Assembly: GCA_038380435.1 (NCBI GenBank)
Contig: JAWZYU010000034.1
Span: 4,322,704 to 4,386,703 of the forward strand
DNA from: Ryuthela nishihirai
Taxonomy: Eukaryota > Arthropoda > Arachnida > Araneae > Heptathelidae
Direction: 5' to 3'
Length of the DNA stretch: 64,000 nt
Shown: in pieces, positions 10,738 through 22,570 of the stretch
How the letters are laid out: each line of letters starts with the position of its first letter
Numbering within the stretch: the stretch's first letter is position 1
Notes under the pieces: generated by a model
Database searches by the model: none
What the model was told of the DNA's origin: nothing
What the model saw: the letters and a program-made list of their open reading frames with translations, nothing else
Translations under genes and position numbers: made by a program

Positions 10738-12362
10738 ATATAGTAAGTAAACTTAATGATTTTATAATTACAAACATCACGACATATATAAGTAAACAAG
10801 GGTTTCCCCTGATAGGCAGCATAAGAATATGATAGATTATATATTTATTAACAGCAAATGGGTTAGTTCTGTTAGGAATACCAGGTCATATAGGGGAGCT
10901 GAAATTGGATCTGACCATTACCTTGTTAAAAGTATCTTGCAACTTAAAAAGTGTTGGGCTAGGGTTAAAAAAAACTTACCTTTAATACCGAAGCTCTGAA
11001 AGACCCAGTTATAACTAAAGCTTACCATGATAGGTTACTTAGTCATTATGACAGTCATGGTTTGCTTACTACCGAAGTTGAGGAAGAATGGGACTATTTT
11101 AAACAGGCTTTTTTGGAAACTAACAGTATTCTTTTAGGAAAAAAGGAGCAGAGGAGACAGAATTATTTGAGTGATAAGGCACTTGAGCTTATTTCAGAAA
11201 GAAAGAACTGCAGAAATGTCCTTAATGAATACCCTACTAGTCCTAATAGAAAGCATTGCAGAGAGCTTAATAAACGTGTAAAAGATCAGTTAGCTGCTGA
11301 TAAGAATCTTTGACTTCATGGCTTGGCTGACAAAGCCGAGGAAGCAGTTATAGACAGCACACAGCAAAGAGTTGTAACAGATAGTTAATGTTTTGTTTTG
11401 TAGAAAACGGACAGATATACAGGGACTGAAGAATAAACAAGGTAAGGCTATAGAAGGTGACGATCCTGTCCTGGCTAGGTGGGCTGAGCATTTCAGTGAT
11501 GTTCTAAATAATGTGGTTTGTTCTGCTCCCATTGCTTGTAAATGATGATAGATGCATTACTAGCTTTAATGTTGTCCCTATAACTCAAGTCTGAAGTTAT
11601 TTTGGCATTTTCTAAACTTAAACTTCATAAATCCCCATTGGTAAACGAAATCACTACGTTAATGCTTAGAGCTGGGAATGTTTCGGTTACCACATGGATG
11701 ACTGAAATTTTGAATATCTTTTATGATAAAGTCATTGTTTCTAAAGATTTTACCAGAGATATTATTATCCATATTTTTAGAAAAGGTGATCGCAGTTCTT
11801 GTGATTACTATAGGGGTATCAGCCTACTTTCTATTCCAGGTAAAGTTCTTTGCATGATTGTGCTTAATAGAATAAGAATCTGTTTGACGGGCAGTTGCGT
11901 GATGAACAATGTGGATTCAGAAGTGATAGGATTCTTGAGAAATGTGTAGAGCATCAGAAACCTTTGATTACTAGCTTTGTTGATTTCAAAATGGCGTTTC
12001 ATTCTGTTGATCGCTATAATCTATGATTGATTGTGAGATCGTATGGCATACTAGACAAGTTAGGTAGTCAACATAATGAAGGCTCTCTTTTAATAACACT
12101 GAGTCGTGTCTGAGAGTTGGTAAGGCTTGTAGCCATTGGTTTAGCATTGCTAGTGAAGTTAGACCAGGGTGCATTTTGTCTTCTTTTCTCTTTAGTTTGG
12201 TTATTGATTATGTTATGCGAAATTTTTGCAAGGGAAAGATTTTGGCCTTAAATTGTCTAGAGATTTCAAAATTTCTGATTTTGGTTATGCAGATGATTTG
12301 GCCCTGTTGGCTAATGATGTTGATGAGATGAATTCTTTCACTCATCACATTTCATTGACGAG

Positions 12363-12750
12363 TTGGGTTGGGTTGTTTTACCTCTGAACAGCACTTTTTT
12401 GCACACCATGTGCTAAATGGCCAGGTCACATGGACCCCGAAAGCTCAGAGAAGGTTAGGGGAGGGGACCCACTGGAACAGCTGTTGGGAGACAGATGGTA
12501 GCCTCCCGTCAAGGCCATCCAGCGTGTTCTTTAACGTGCACAGGGTATGGCTCTCCCGCACACGGGGCCACGGCTTAACGTCCCATCCGACGGACGGCGG
12601 CCTTTCCAAGCCCATCGGTGTCCCCTACTGACCGTGGGCAGGGCGGGGAATTTGGCGGAGATAAATCTCAACACTGACCCAGCTGGGACTCGAACCTGGG
12701 AACTACAGATTACGAGCCTGGCGCGCTACCGACTGAGCCACCCCCGCCCC
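12363..12750 (-). mobile_element. SINE, full length, just after the RT catalytic box
   Basis: Complete minus copy flanked by TCATTGACGAG duplications, inserted about 65 bp downstream of the YADD codons of the older element. Confidence 0.95.
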
Positions 12751-13475
12751 TCATTGACGAGACTAATAATAGAGTAGGTTTTGTGATAAACAGAGAAAAA
12801 CCTAAAGTGATGAAAATGGTCACGCAGATGGTGATTCGGTTGATCTGAATGGTTGCAGTCTTGAGCAAGCATCTCAGTTTAATTACCTTGGGAGCTATGT
12901 AACAGATACTGGTGATTTGCGATATGAGATTAATAGACGAATAAGGATTGCTGCCAGGACTTTTAAGAATCTATGGAGAGTGTGGAGAAATAGGCGTATA
13001 CATCTAAAGACTAAAATTAGACTGTATAATAGTTTGGTTCTTTCTATATTTAGTTATGATAGTGAAACTTGGATGCTGTGTAAACAAGATAACAGGAAAC
13101 TAGATGCTTACGCAGTATCTTGGGCATTAGGTGGTTGAACTGTGTAAGTAATGATGAGGTTAGGCAAAGGAGTCTGCAACCTCCTTTGAGCAGCATATTG
13201 TGCATAAAGAGACTCCATTGGTTTGACCATGTTGCCCGTATGAATAATTATAGGTTAGCGAATAGGATTATGAACAGTGTGTCCTAAAGGCCTCAGAAAG
13301 AGGGGGGGAGACCTAGGATGTGATGAGCAGACAATGTCAAACAGAACCTTGTTAGAATTGGTGTGCAGTGGCCAGATGTAGTAGATGTAGCTCAGGACAG
13401 ATATGCTTCTGGAACTAAATTGCACGGTCTGGTTGGACCTCCGTAGCCCACAGCTGCTTGAGGATGATGATGACG

Positions 13476-14060
13476 TATGTTCAATAATAAATTTCTCTTA
13501 TCCACTTTATTTTCTGCCATCCTTAGTTGTATTATGGTATGATGTTATGCATGATTCCTGTATTCGCAATTGGGCTTGCTAATGAAGGTCTCGACCTAAA
13601 AATTCCTATCTTAAGCATTGATTTGCATTTGTAACCCCACCCTCCCATCTCCGAAGAAACATTTTCCACTACCTGAATCAATTTTTGCCATCCCTCCCCC
13701 CCCCCGGAAAAAATTTCTGCCGGCACCCATAAATCTTGAAAGGAACATTATAAATAATATTGCATGACATGATATAAAAGGAGAAAATAAATACATCAAA
13801 AATAAATCCAGAAGCAGTTTCTTTATTCTTTATAAATTTAAATGCCCGGAAGAGACAAGTACAAATAAAAATTTATATTCTTTGTGAGGTTATCGTTTCA
13901 TGTGATTCAATGTGGCCCACTTTTTCAACAGATTAAAGAAACTCTTCAACAGCATGGATAAATACGAAGCAATCTCTTATACCGTCTGGTGTGCAAAAAT
14001 CCTGCTGCATGCAAATAACTAGGCACTGGTGTGCGAACGGAAGTCTAAAAATCCAAGGTT
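13476..14060. other. AT-rich interval with a C-rich patch
   Basis: Includes a run of C at about 13696-13706 within a repeat-like GGTGCCGGCAGAAATTTTTTCC patch (minus sense). No gene seen. Confidence 0.45.
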
Positions 14061-14396
14061 GAATTGGTTGTTTTACCTCAGAGCGGCACTTTTTTTGCAC
14101 ACCATGGGCTAAATGGCCAGGTCACATGGTCCCCGAAGGCTCAGAGAAGGTTGGGGGGAGGAAACCCACTGGAACAGTTGTTCGGAGACAGATGGTAGCC
14201 TCCCGTCAAGGCCATCCAGGTCGTTTTTAAACGTGTACAGGGTATGACTCTCCCGCACACGGTGCCACGGCTTAACGTCCCATCCGACAGACGACGGCCT
14301 TTATTAATAATTTAGGTCATTCGTTGACCCAGCTGGGACTTGAACCCGGGAAGCAGATTACGAGCCTGGCGCGCTACCAACTGAGCCACCCCCGCC
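14061..14396 (-). mobile_element. SINE copy with internal deletion
   Basis: Tail at the left, head at the right. About 40 bp of the body is replaced by TTATTAATAATTTAGGTCATTCG. Flanking AAAAATCCAAGGT and AAAAAACCAAGGT form the target duplication. Confidence 0.9.
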
Positions 14397-14469
14397 CAAA
14401 AAACCAAGGTCACTGCCCGTTTAAGAATTTTTTGCTCCTGCCAAATTGACAAATGACCCCCACAACTCA

Positions 14470-14854
14470 GGGGCGGGGGTGGCTCAGTCGGTAGCGCGCC
14501 AGGCTCGTAATCTGTACTTCCCAGGTTCGAGTCCCAGCTGGGTCAGCGTTGAGATTTATCTCCGCAAAATTTCCCCGCCCTGCCCACGGTCAGTAGGGGA
14601 CACCGATGGGCTTGAAAAGGCCGCCGTCCGTCGGATGGGACGTTAAGCCGTGGCCCCGTGTGTGGGAGAGCCATACCCTGTGCACGTTAAAGAACACCCT
14701 GGATGGCCTTGACGGGAGGCTACCATCTGTCTCCCAACAGCTGTTCCAGTGGGTCCCCTCCCCCAACCTTCTCTGAGCCTTCGGGGTCCTTGTGGCCTGG
14801 CCATTTAGCCCATGGTGTGCAAAAAAGTGCCGCTCAGAGGTAAAACAATCCAAT
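14470..14854 (+). mobile_element. SINE, full length
   Basis: Complete copy with target duplication CCCCCACAACTC on both sides. Confidence 0.95.
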
Positions 14855-14929
14855 CCCCCACAACTCGATCAGTTCCACGTTTATCTAATAGACAAGGAGA
14901 ATTTGATGCATCAGCAATTGCCCGCAGCC

Positions 14930-15100
14930 AAGGCCGGATCTAGGAAGGCAATCTCCATTCAGAATGAAAGGAAGGGAAAGGGAAGCAAAGAATTATTAAA
15001 CTTGTTTATATTTCATGCGTTTTTCCAAGAGATTTTGGGTTATCACCTAAGGACTAATTTTTTGCTTGCCCCCCCCCCCCCCCCTCCCAAAAAAAAAAAG
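14930..15100 (+). repeat. Dispersed repeat family C, copy 2
   Basis: Carries GGATCTAGGAAGGC, then AAAGAATTATTAAACTTGT, TTTCATGCGTTTTTCCAAGA and a terminal TTGC-poly-C-TCCC tract, as at 3858-4062. Confidence 0.6.
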
Positions 15101-15123
15101 TTTTTGCTTGCCACTCTAATCTC

Positions 15124-15225
15124 TGGAGCGGGTATCTCTGTCGCTCGGTCGGTAGCGTGCCACGCTCATAATCTGCATTTCCCAGGTTCGAGTCGCAACT
15201 GGACCAGAGGCTTAGCGTTACGATA
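15124..15225 (+). repeat. Diverged SINE head
   Basis: CGCTCGGTCGGTAGCGTGCC, CTCATAATCTGC and GGTTCGAGTC mark the A-box, anticodon-arm and B-box parts. The body is absent. Confidence 0.7.
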
Positions 15226-16201
15226 AGTGTATCGCTGGGCCAGTGATGCGCATGTCTTAGTTGTATCGTTGTCTCAACAGACACGCGACAAAGGGAGCGA
15301 GGGAGGTAATTTCTGAAAACGAGCTAATTACGTATGCATATGTATGTTCAATGTAGTTTACTGGCTAGAATCTAGAAATTCGGATGGCATTTCTTCAGGT
15401 TCATCCACTGAATTCATTTGATTCCCAAGCAACAGCTGATGAAGTTCGAGAAGACGTAAAAATTAGGTCTAGTAGTTTTCTTGAAAAAATTTCTTATGTC
15501 TTCTTGTTTGCTTTCTTTTTCACCTGCAAAAATACCGTAAAAAGTCCAGATATTTCAACCGGCATAAATTTCAAATTCATCAGAATTCCGGATGCTTAGG
15601 TACCAATTCTTCATGTACTCAAGCATCCGGAAACCAGTGTGAGTGAATTCATGGAGGTAAGAATAGGGGGAGACGCCCTTTCTATCAGTTATCATAGATG
15701 GCTAGTGTAGCAAAAACTGCCATGTTACTTCTACCCTGAGAGTCGCGCTGAAAGGTCAGTTGTCATCGCATGTGTAAATGTTTTGTACGAATACTGGCGC
15801 AATTGAATCGTAATATTTCCTAATAACAGTAGTATTACTAGATACATGGAAATTTACTCTGTTTTAATTCCTTTTTGTGTTTGAATGTGTTTGCAAAAAC
15901 TGCAATGATCAAATTTGTCTGTGGTTTTTAAGAACTGTTGTTGAGTTCCATATTGGGCGTCTATCGTAATTGCATATCAATTGAAAGCAATTCAACAATA
16001 ATGCCCTCCAGGCAAAAAAGGTGGTGAGGGGACATTTCAAACCAGTAGTAATTTTAGCAATGTATAGCAGTTGTTTATGCTACTTTTCAATGTAATTGAA
16101 ATAACGAAAAGTTTAAAAATTCCGGAAGAAAAACTTTATTTTAACTTCTTACCAATGAAATGCCATTCCTTTTATCCATTTTCCAGGTTAATTTCTGCAG
16201 G
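15226..16201. other. Unique interval
   Basis: AT-rich. A short inverted pair TTCCGGATGCTT / AAGCATCCGGAA lies near 15585-15636. No gene recognised. Confidence 0.45.
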
Positions 16202-16586
16202 TTGTTTGGGTTGTTTTACCTCTGAGCGGCACTTTTTTGCACACCATGGGCTAAATGGCCAGGTCACGACCCCGAAGGCTCAGAGAAGGTTGGGGGAGGG
16301 GACCCACTGGAACAGCTGTTGGGAGACAGATGGTAGCCCCCCGTCAAGGCCATCCAGCGTGTTCTTTAACGTGCACAGGGTATGGCTCTCCCGCACACGG
16401 AGCCACGGCTTAACGTCCCATACGACGGACGGCGGCCTTTCCAAGCCCATCGGTGTCCCTCTACTGACCGTGGGCAGGGCGGGGAATTTTGCGGAGATAA
16501 ATCTCATCGCTGACCCAGCTGGGACTCGAACCTGGGAACTACAGATTACGAGCCTCGCGTGCTACCGACTGAGCCATCCCCGCCCC
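16202..16586 (-). mobile_element. SINE, full length
   Basis: Complete minus copy. Flanks TAATTTCTGCAGG and TAATTTCCGCAGG are the target duplication with one substitution. Confidence 0.94.
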
Positions 16587-17106
16587 TAATTTCCGCAGGA
16601 ATATGCTTTATAGGAACTAACGTTTTTGCACAATCTCTCCTTCGTTAACATAGACAACGCACGCTTAGGAGTAAGAGCAATATGGCGACGTCGGTTACAG
16701 TTTTCAAGCGATGGGGCATCTCCCTCTCTTCCTACCTCCATGAGTCAATTACCTTATTTCCTTTCGTCACAATTGTGAAAGTAAAAAAGCAAATTTTTTT
16801 ATAGAAAATGCATATAAGAGCATGAGTTTCCATAATGGAGGTGATGGGATTAGGGGACAGGAGATGTTAATGAAGCGTTTGATCACTCCTGGCTGTCATG
16901 CAACTGACGCAACACATTCTCATACAGTTGATGAAATTTTGTGAATATAAAACCCACTCCTCCGCAAGAACTGCTCTGAGAAAGGACTGACATCCTTCTA
17001 ACATCTCTCAAGAGCGTTCTCACAACTGATTAATTGGTTTTATGTCTGGGAAACCGACTCTGCTAAATCCCCTCCATCGATTATAAAGGTGGCAACGATT
17101 GACTTG
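16587..17106. other. Unique interval with an ATGGCGACGTCGG start-like patch
   Basis: At 16681 an ATG with A at -3 and G at +4 opens a 41-codon frame that has no recognisable domain. The motif also resembles a YY1-type site. Nothing else is seen. Confidence 0.3.
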
Positions 17107-17743
17107 GTAAGATAGCTGTGCCCAGGATGAGACGGTAAGCCATTGGCCCTGTTGTGGGAGAGCCATATCCTGTGCACGTTGGGGCGGGGGTGGCTCAGTC
17201 GGTAGCGCGCGAGGCTCGTAATCTGTAGTTCCCAGGTTCGAGTCCCAACTGGGTCAGCGTTGAGATTTATCTCCGCAAAAATTCCCCGCCCTGCCCACGG
17301 TCAGTAGGGGACACCGATGGGCTTGGAAAGGCCGCCGTCCGTCGGATGGGACGTTAAGCCGTGGCCCCGTGTGCGGGAGAGACATACCCTGTGCACGTTA
17401 AAGAACACGCTGGATGGCCTTGACGGGAGGCTACCATCTGTCTCCCAACAGCTGTTCCAGTGGGTCCCCTCCCCGAACATTCTCTGAGCCTTCGGGGTCC
17501 ATGTGACCTGGCCATTTAGCCCATGGTGTGCAAAAAAGTGCCGCTCAGAGGTAAAACAACCCAACCCAACTGTGCACGTTAAAGAACATGCTAGATGGCC
17601 TTGACAAGAGGCTACAATCTGTCTACTGTGTGTCCAGTGGGTCCCCTTCTCCCAATATTCTATGAGCCCTTGGGATCCTTGTGACTTGGCCATTTAGCCC
17701 ATTGTGTAAAATAAAGTGCCGCTCAGAGGTAAAACAATCAAAC
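17107..17743 (+). mobile_element. Old SINE split by a young SINE
   Basis: Older copy at about 17121-17180 and 17581-17743. It is interrupted at its own CTGTGCACGTT sequence, which is duplicated on both sides of the younger copy. Confidence 0.9.
17181..17569 (+). mobile_element. SINE, full length, nested in SINE
   Basis: Complete copy ending AACAACCCAACCCAA, flanked by CTGTGCACGTT from the older element. Confidence 0.95.
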
Positions 17744-17778
17744 TCTTCTCCATTGATAACTTTTCCCGCCAAACTCAC

Positions 17779-17987
17779 AACGTGGCCGTAGCGATGCCAG
17801 CGCCCTCAAACGTTACCAGATCCCCGGCATTCACAAAGGGCATTCCCTCCCACGGCAGATAGGGATCTGATTTGGTGACCTGTATTGAATTATGTCGAAT
17901 AGAGGTTCCATCATTATAGAGAATGCCTGCAAAATAGAAATGACTCCGAGCAGACGCCTCTGAGTCTTTGAGCAACAGCAGCGACTC
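17779..17987 (-). CDS. Candidate host exon, product unknown
   Basis: The minus strand carries an open frame of about 70 codons with GC-balanced third positions unlike the AT-rich surroundings. It contains KDSEASARSHFYFAGILYND, later LPWEGMPFVNAGDLVTFEG. It runs into GTGAGT at 17778-17773, a consensus splice donor, so the frame would end as ...ATAT and continue in another exon. If unspliced it stops at TGA two codons later. The acceptor is uncertain: an AG lies at about 17988, and a better TATTACAG lies farther upstream (about 18015) but is separated from the frame by a stop. I do not recognise the protein. It could be a real internal exon or an old gene fragment; the frame could also be chance. 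Confidence 0.4.
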
Positions 17988-18563
17988 CTTGTGGTTTAAA
18001 TATAGGCATCAGTTAAGCTGTAATATAAGTAGAAATAAAGTTGGTCTTTCCCAATGATTTCCTAGCGTGCTATGTCTGTTGTGATTACGAAGTAAGTATA
18101 TTTCACTAAGTTGTTGGAACCTGTGGCATTTAAATCCTCTCCTAGATGTTCCCTAATTATTTTATCGCGTGTTTCAAATCGTTTTCGACCAATCACGAAG
18201 TCTGACTACCCAGCTTGGATTCAGTTGCAAGAATAATTTTTGAAAATCTAATTAAAACTTTTTTGCGTTGAAGAAAACGGACGTATAGATGATATTGTGA
18301 ATGTTTCCAAAACCTGATGCCTGCTGTTAACTGGTGCACTCGCATTAATAATCGGGTGACTTATTTGGAAACTAAATCAAATTCATTTCCTAACAGCTTT
18401 AAATTGTACTTTCGGGGGGAGAGTGGAGATAATAAGGATGACAGGTTTTTAGTTCTGAACGTAACCAAGTAGTCTTATTAATAACAAAAATAAGTTTGAT
18501 TCAATTAATTTACTTTTATGGTTTATTTTGTGATAGCCATTTTGTTAATCATTGAAATCGTGT
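17988..18563. other. AT-rich interval upstream of the candidate exon
   Basis: Contains the alternative acceptor-like TATTACAG (minus sense). Otherwise no gene or repeat is seen. Confidence 0.4.
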
Positions 18564-18928
18564 TGTTGGGATTTGTTTACCTCTAAGAAGCGTTTTGTTT
18601 TGTTGTTTTCACACTGGGGTTAATGACCTGCTCATAAGGACTCCAAGAACGTTGGGGGAAGAAAACCCCGTGGACAGCTGTTAGGAGACAGATGGAAGCA
18701 TTTCGTGCAGCATGTTCTTTAGCGTGCCCAAGGAATGGTGCTACTGCACACAGGACCACGGATTTACATTCCATCTAACGGACGGTGGTCTTTCCGAGCC
18801 TATCGGTATCCCCTTACCGACGGCAGGAAAAATATGGCGATAAATCTCAACGCTTGTGTGTTGGAACTCGAATCTGGGAACTACAGATTACGAATCTGGC
18901 GCGCTACCGACTGAGCCAACCCCTCCGG
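18564..18928 (-). mobile_element. SINE copy, diverged, nearly full length
   Basis: Tail to head on the plus strand with many substitutions (TTTACCTCTAAGAAGCG, CTGAGCCAACCCC). An old insertion. Confidence 0.85.
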
Positions 18929-18991
18929 TAATGGAAGTGATGTTTACTATCTATTACTACACTTCGTTACTATCATTACTATGTCACCAGA

Positions 18992-19294
18992 GGGGCGGCG
19001 GTGGCTCAGTCGGTAGCGCGCCAGGCTCGTAATCTGTAGTTCCCAGGTTCGAGTCCCAGCTGGGTCAGCGTTGAGATTTATCTCCGCAAAATTCTCCGCC
19101 CTGCCCACGGTCAGTAGGGGACACCGATGGACTTGGCAAAGGCCGCTGCCCGTCGGATGGGACATTAAGCCGTGGCCCCGTGTGCGGGAGAGCCATACCC
19201 TGTGCATGTTAAAGAACACACTGGATGGCCTTGACGGGAGGCTACCATCTGTCTCCCAACAGCTGATCCAGTGGGTATCCTCCCCCAACCTTCT
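18992..19294 (+). mobile_element. SINE lacking the normal 3' end but with a TSD
   Basis: Intact head and body that stop at CCCCCAACCTTCT, about 85 bp before the usual tail. It is nevertheless flanked by TGTCACCAGA at 18982-18991 and 19295-19304. The duplication shows it inserted in this form instead of being clipped afterwards. Confidence 0.92.
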
Positions 19295-19545
19295 TGTCAC
19301 CAGACGCGAGATGTTATTCCTTTATTAATGCAAGAAACTAACATTTTTGGAAGGGTAGGCAATTAGATGTGACTCTTAGATCATATAGCGTCGTCGTCGA
19401 CAGGGTTTGATCAGATGGTGATAAGAATTAGAAATTCGCAACTTATGTTTTTTATCGAATAATATTATCGAATAATTTTATCGAATAATATTATTATCGA
19501 GTTCCATTGACAAGTAGCAGTTTCTTTAACATTTTGCAAAGAGGC

Positions 19546-19956
19546 TTTGGATTGGATTGGATTGTTTTACCTCTGAGCGGCACTTTTTTGCACACCATGG
19601 GCTAAATGGCCAGGCCACAAGGACCCCGAAGGCTCAGAGAAGGTTGGGGGACGGGACCCACTGGAACAGCTGTTGGGAGACAGATGGTAGCCTCCCGTCA
19701 AGGCCATCCAGCGTGTTCTTTAACGTGCACAGGGTATGGCTCTCCCGCACACGGGGCCACGGCTTAACGTCCCATCCGACGGACGGCGGCCTTTCCAAGC
19801 CCATCGGTGTCCCCTACTGACTATTACTACACTTCGTTACTGACCGTGGGCAGGAATTTTTGCGGAGATAAATCTCAACGCTGACCCAGCTGGGACTCCA
19901 ACCTGGGAAATACAGATTACGAGCCTGGCGCGCTACCGACTGAGCCACCCCCGCCC
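19546..19956 (-). mobile_element. SINE, full length, with a templated 21-bp insert
   Basis: Target duplication TTGCAAAGAGGC. Within the body, 19821-19841 is foreign sequence starting CTATTACTACACTTCG that is identical to 18951-18971, unique DNA just upstream of the neighbouring SINE. The copy's own CTGA is repeated at the insert edges. Confidence 0.93.
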
Positions 19957-21068
19957 CTTGCAAAGAGGCAATTACTCTATCAATACTTATATCAATAAAT
20001 ATTTTAGCTCGATTTTTTTTTTAAGAAAGCGCTTGTTTTCACTTTGTAGTCTGTCTATCGTCAACTTTTTCTTTTAATATATAAATGAAAAATCTTTCTG
20101 TTGAATAAGTGCTAATAAGATATTTCGAGTCACATGTTCCGAATCTTGCAATAGTTTGAATTTCCTCCGTTAGAGAGCCATAAATTTGGAGAAAAGGTAG
20201 AACATTAACGATTCTTGCAAACGATCTATTCATTCCAGAAATTTGTTGGTAGAGGGTAAATGATCAAGGGGTTCACATTGGCAGCAGAAATTTACTCCCC
20301 CCCCCCCCCCGGGGTGAGAGAAACGCAACTCTTGTTGTTTTAACAGATAAATGAAAAATTTGGTTCAGTTGTACAGGTAGTAATGGAATATTCTTCTCAT
20401 TTTCTGAATAATTCTTATTTATGCTTCTCTTTTTCCGAATTATCCTTCTTTGCTCTTCTCATTATCTCCCCAAATTCCATTGTTAGAGGATGATGAACTC
20501 GTGAATTCATTTCGTTCTTTGTGAAACGTGCGTTCCAAATTCGCTAAGAAAATATGTAATTTTTCGAGTTCCATTGACGAGTTTAGAAAAATGCATTTAA
20601 ATCCATTAGATTATCAGTTCTGTACTTCGTAAAATTTCAAGACAACTGTTCGCAGCTATATATTATAACTGTAATATTATTATAATCAAGAATTCATTAT
20701 AAGTTTTAATAAAATATTTTAGTCCCCATCATTCCTGTTGCTAAAACCATCATGGGGATATGTGATGATTTTTCGTCCCCTTCAGATTCTTTTCTGTCTC
20801 GTGCATGGTAAAAACACTCGAGCACAATTGTTCCCAACCTATGAAATCTAATTCTTTCTGCGGACTCCCTCCCCCATCATTACCTAACACATTTTGTTTA
20901 GCTAAATAATAAAACCTTGCAACGAGGAATCCATGACAGCCAGAGAATACATCTCTAGTTCTTTATTGAAATCGATGATCCGGAAGTTCTTATATCACCC
21001 ACTGCTTTCATCTAGTGATCAGCATGAGATGGCCATGTTGACATATTGAATTAACATAATTACAGCCT
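19957..21068. other. AT-rich unique interval
   Basis: A poly-C run lies at 20297-20310. Only short AT-driven open frames are present. No gene recognised. Confidence 0.45.
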
Positions 21069-21452
21069 GGGGCGGGGGTGGCTCAGTCGGTAGCGCACCA
21101 GGCTCGTAATCTGCAGTTCCCAGGTTCGAGTCCCAGCTGGGTCAGCGTTGAGACTTATCTCTGCAAAACTCCCCGCCCTGCCTACGGTCAGTAGGATGGA
21201 AACCGATGGGTTGGAAAGGCCGTCGTCCGTCGGATGGGACGTTAAGCCGTGGCCCCGTGTGAGGGAGAGAGCCATACCCTGTGCACGTTAAAGAACACGA
21301 TGGATGGCCTTGACGGGAGGCTACCATCTGTCTCCCAACAGCTGTTCCAGTGGGTCCCCTCCCCCAACCTTCTCTGAGCCTTCAAGGTCCTTGTGACCTG
21401 ACCATTTAGCCCATGGTGTGCAAAAAAGTGTCACTCAGAGGTAAAACAACCC
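21069..21452 (+). mobile_element. SINE, full length
   Basis: Complete copy. Flanks ATAATTACAGCC and ATAATTCCAGCC are the target duplication. Confidence 0.94.
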
Positions 21453-21813
21453 ATAATTCCAGCCAAAACCCAATAAAAAATTATGCTCTTTTATAATCAC
21501 CGTAAATATACCAATTCCGTTGCAGATTAAAAAATTGTTATATTATCTACAGATTAAAATTTAAAATTTGCTCGGAGTCCGGGGACCACAGTTTGCGACC
21601 TACTGCTCTAAATCAATAGTTTCCAAACTTTCTATAAGTGGACCCTCTTATCTCAGCAAATTGCAGAACAGCAAGAATCCACAGTTTTTTGTGATGTTGA
21701 ACTTCTTCAAACCATGTAAGATTGCAATGAGAGAAGAAAGATTTCAATTCAACGGAGTGATCTTATGGCTGCGAGGATTATTCATAAATGCAATGCACAA
21801 AATTAAACAATCA
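21453..21813. other. Unique interval
   Basis: AT-rich at the left. A short patch (about 21575-21740) has an open frame without recognisable domain. Nothing callable. Confidence 0.4.
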
Positions 21814-22128
21814 GGTTTGGTTGTTTTACCTCTGAATAACCCTTTTTTGCACAATGGGCTAAATGGCCAGATCACAAGGACTCAGAGAAGTTTGCTGGAA
21901 GGGGATCCACTTGACAGCTGTTGGGAGACAGACGAAAACCTCTCGTCAAGGCTATCCAGTCTGTTCTTTAATGTGTACAAAGTATGGCATTCCTTCACAT
22001 GGAACCGCGGCTTAAGTCTCATCCGATGGACGGAGGCCCCCTTTCTCACCGAGGGTGGAAGGTGTTAGCGGAGAAAAACCACAACGCAGACCCAGTTGGG
22101 GCTCGAACCTGGAAACAACAGAATACCG
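21814..22128 (-). mobile_element. SINE copy, diverged, 5' incomplete
   Basis: Tail TTGGTTGTTTTACCTCTGAA is clear, and the head fades after GGGGCTCGAACCTGG. Confidence 0.82.
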
Positions 22129-22224
22129 TCAGTCTCTAACATTGTGAGAACCATAAAACTTTAAAAAATTCCTCTCACCCTAACCAACTAATCACGCCCT
22201 CCCCTCTCCCTTTAGAAATCACAG

Positions 22225-22570
22225 CGTAATCTGTAGTTCCCAGGTTCGAGTCCCAGCTGGGTCAGCGTTGAGATTTATCTCCGCAAAATTCCCCGCCCTG
22301 CCCACGGTCAGTAGGGGACACCGAGGGGCTTGGAAAGGCCGCCGTCCGTCGGATGGGACGTTAAGCCGTAGTCCCGTGTGTGGGAGAGCCATACCCTGTG
22401 CACGTTAAAGAACACTCTGGATGGCCTTGACGGAAGGCTACCATCTGTCTCCCAACAGCTGTTCCAGTGGGACCCCTCCCCCAACCTTCTCTGAGCCTAC
22501 GGCGTACATGTGACCTGGCCATTTAGCCCATGGTGTGCAAAAAAGTGCCGCTCAGAGGTAAAACAACCCA
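22225..22570 (+). mobile_element. SINE, 5' truncated, with TSD
   Basis: Starts inside the tRNA-like head at GTAATCTGTAGTTCCC. Target duplication TTTAGAAATCACAGC on both sides, so the truncation occurred during insertion. Confidence 0.94.

Larger units (their letters stand above)
9966..13475 (+). pseudogene. Decayed non-LTR retrotransposon (endonuclease-RT), 5' truncated
   Basis: Pieces, in order, encode an APE-type endonuclease (LVLGDFNAKVG near 10004-10039; SDHYLV near 10910), a linker with KTDRYTGLKNKQGKAIEGDD, and a reverse transcriptase (FRKGDRSSCDYYRGISLL near 11780; the YADD catalytic box at 12286-12297). A C-terminal part follows, with NYLGSYVTDTGD, ETWMLC and LHWFDHVARM-like stretches. 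The element ends in GGATGATGATGACG, a short 3' repeat as in RTE-like elements. Stops and frameshifts break every part, and three SINEs (10058, 10350, 12363) are inserted. The 5' end is lost shortly before the endonuclease motif. Family knowledge suggests an RTE-like clade, but the clade is inference. It cannot be active. Confidence 0.9.

Noticed and set aside
10533..10832. A second recurring frame (LPHTGPRLNVPSDGRRPFQ)
   Set aside because: Another frame of the same SINE, covering the tRNA-like head in antisense. Not a gene.
16681..16803. ATGGCGACGTCGG start with good context
   Set aside because: The frame stops after 41 codons with a Lys/Phe-rich end and no donor; it may instead be a YY1-like motif.
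20039..20233. 64-codon minus-strand frame with several plausible residues
   Set aside because: AT-rich, no domain recognised, no splice signals of note.
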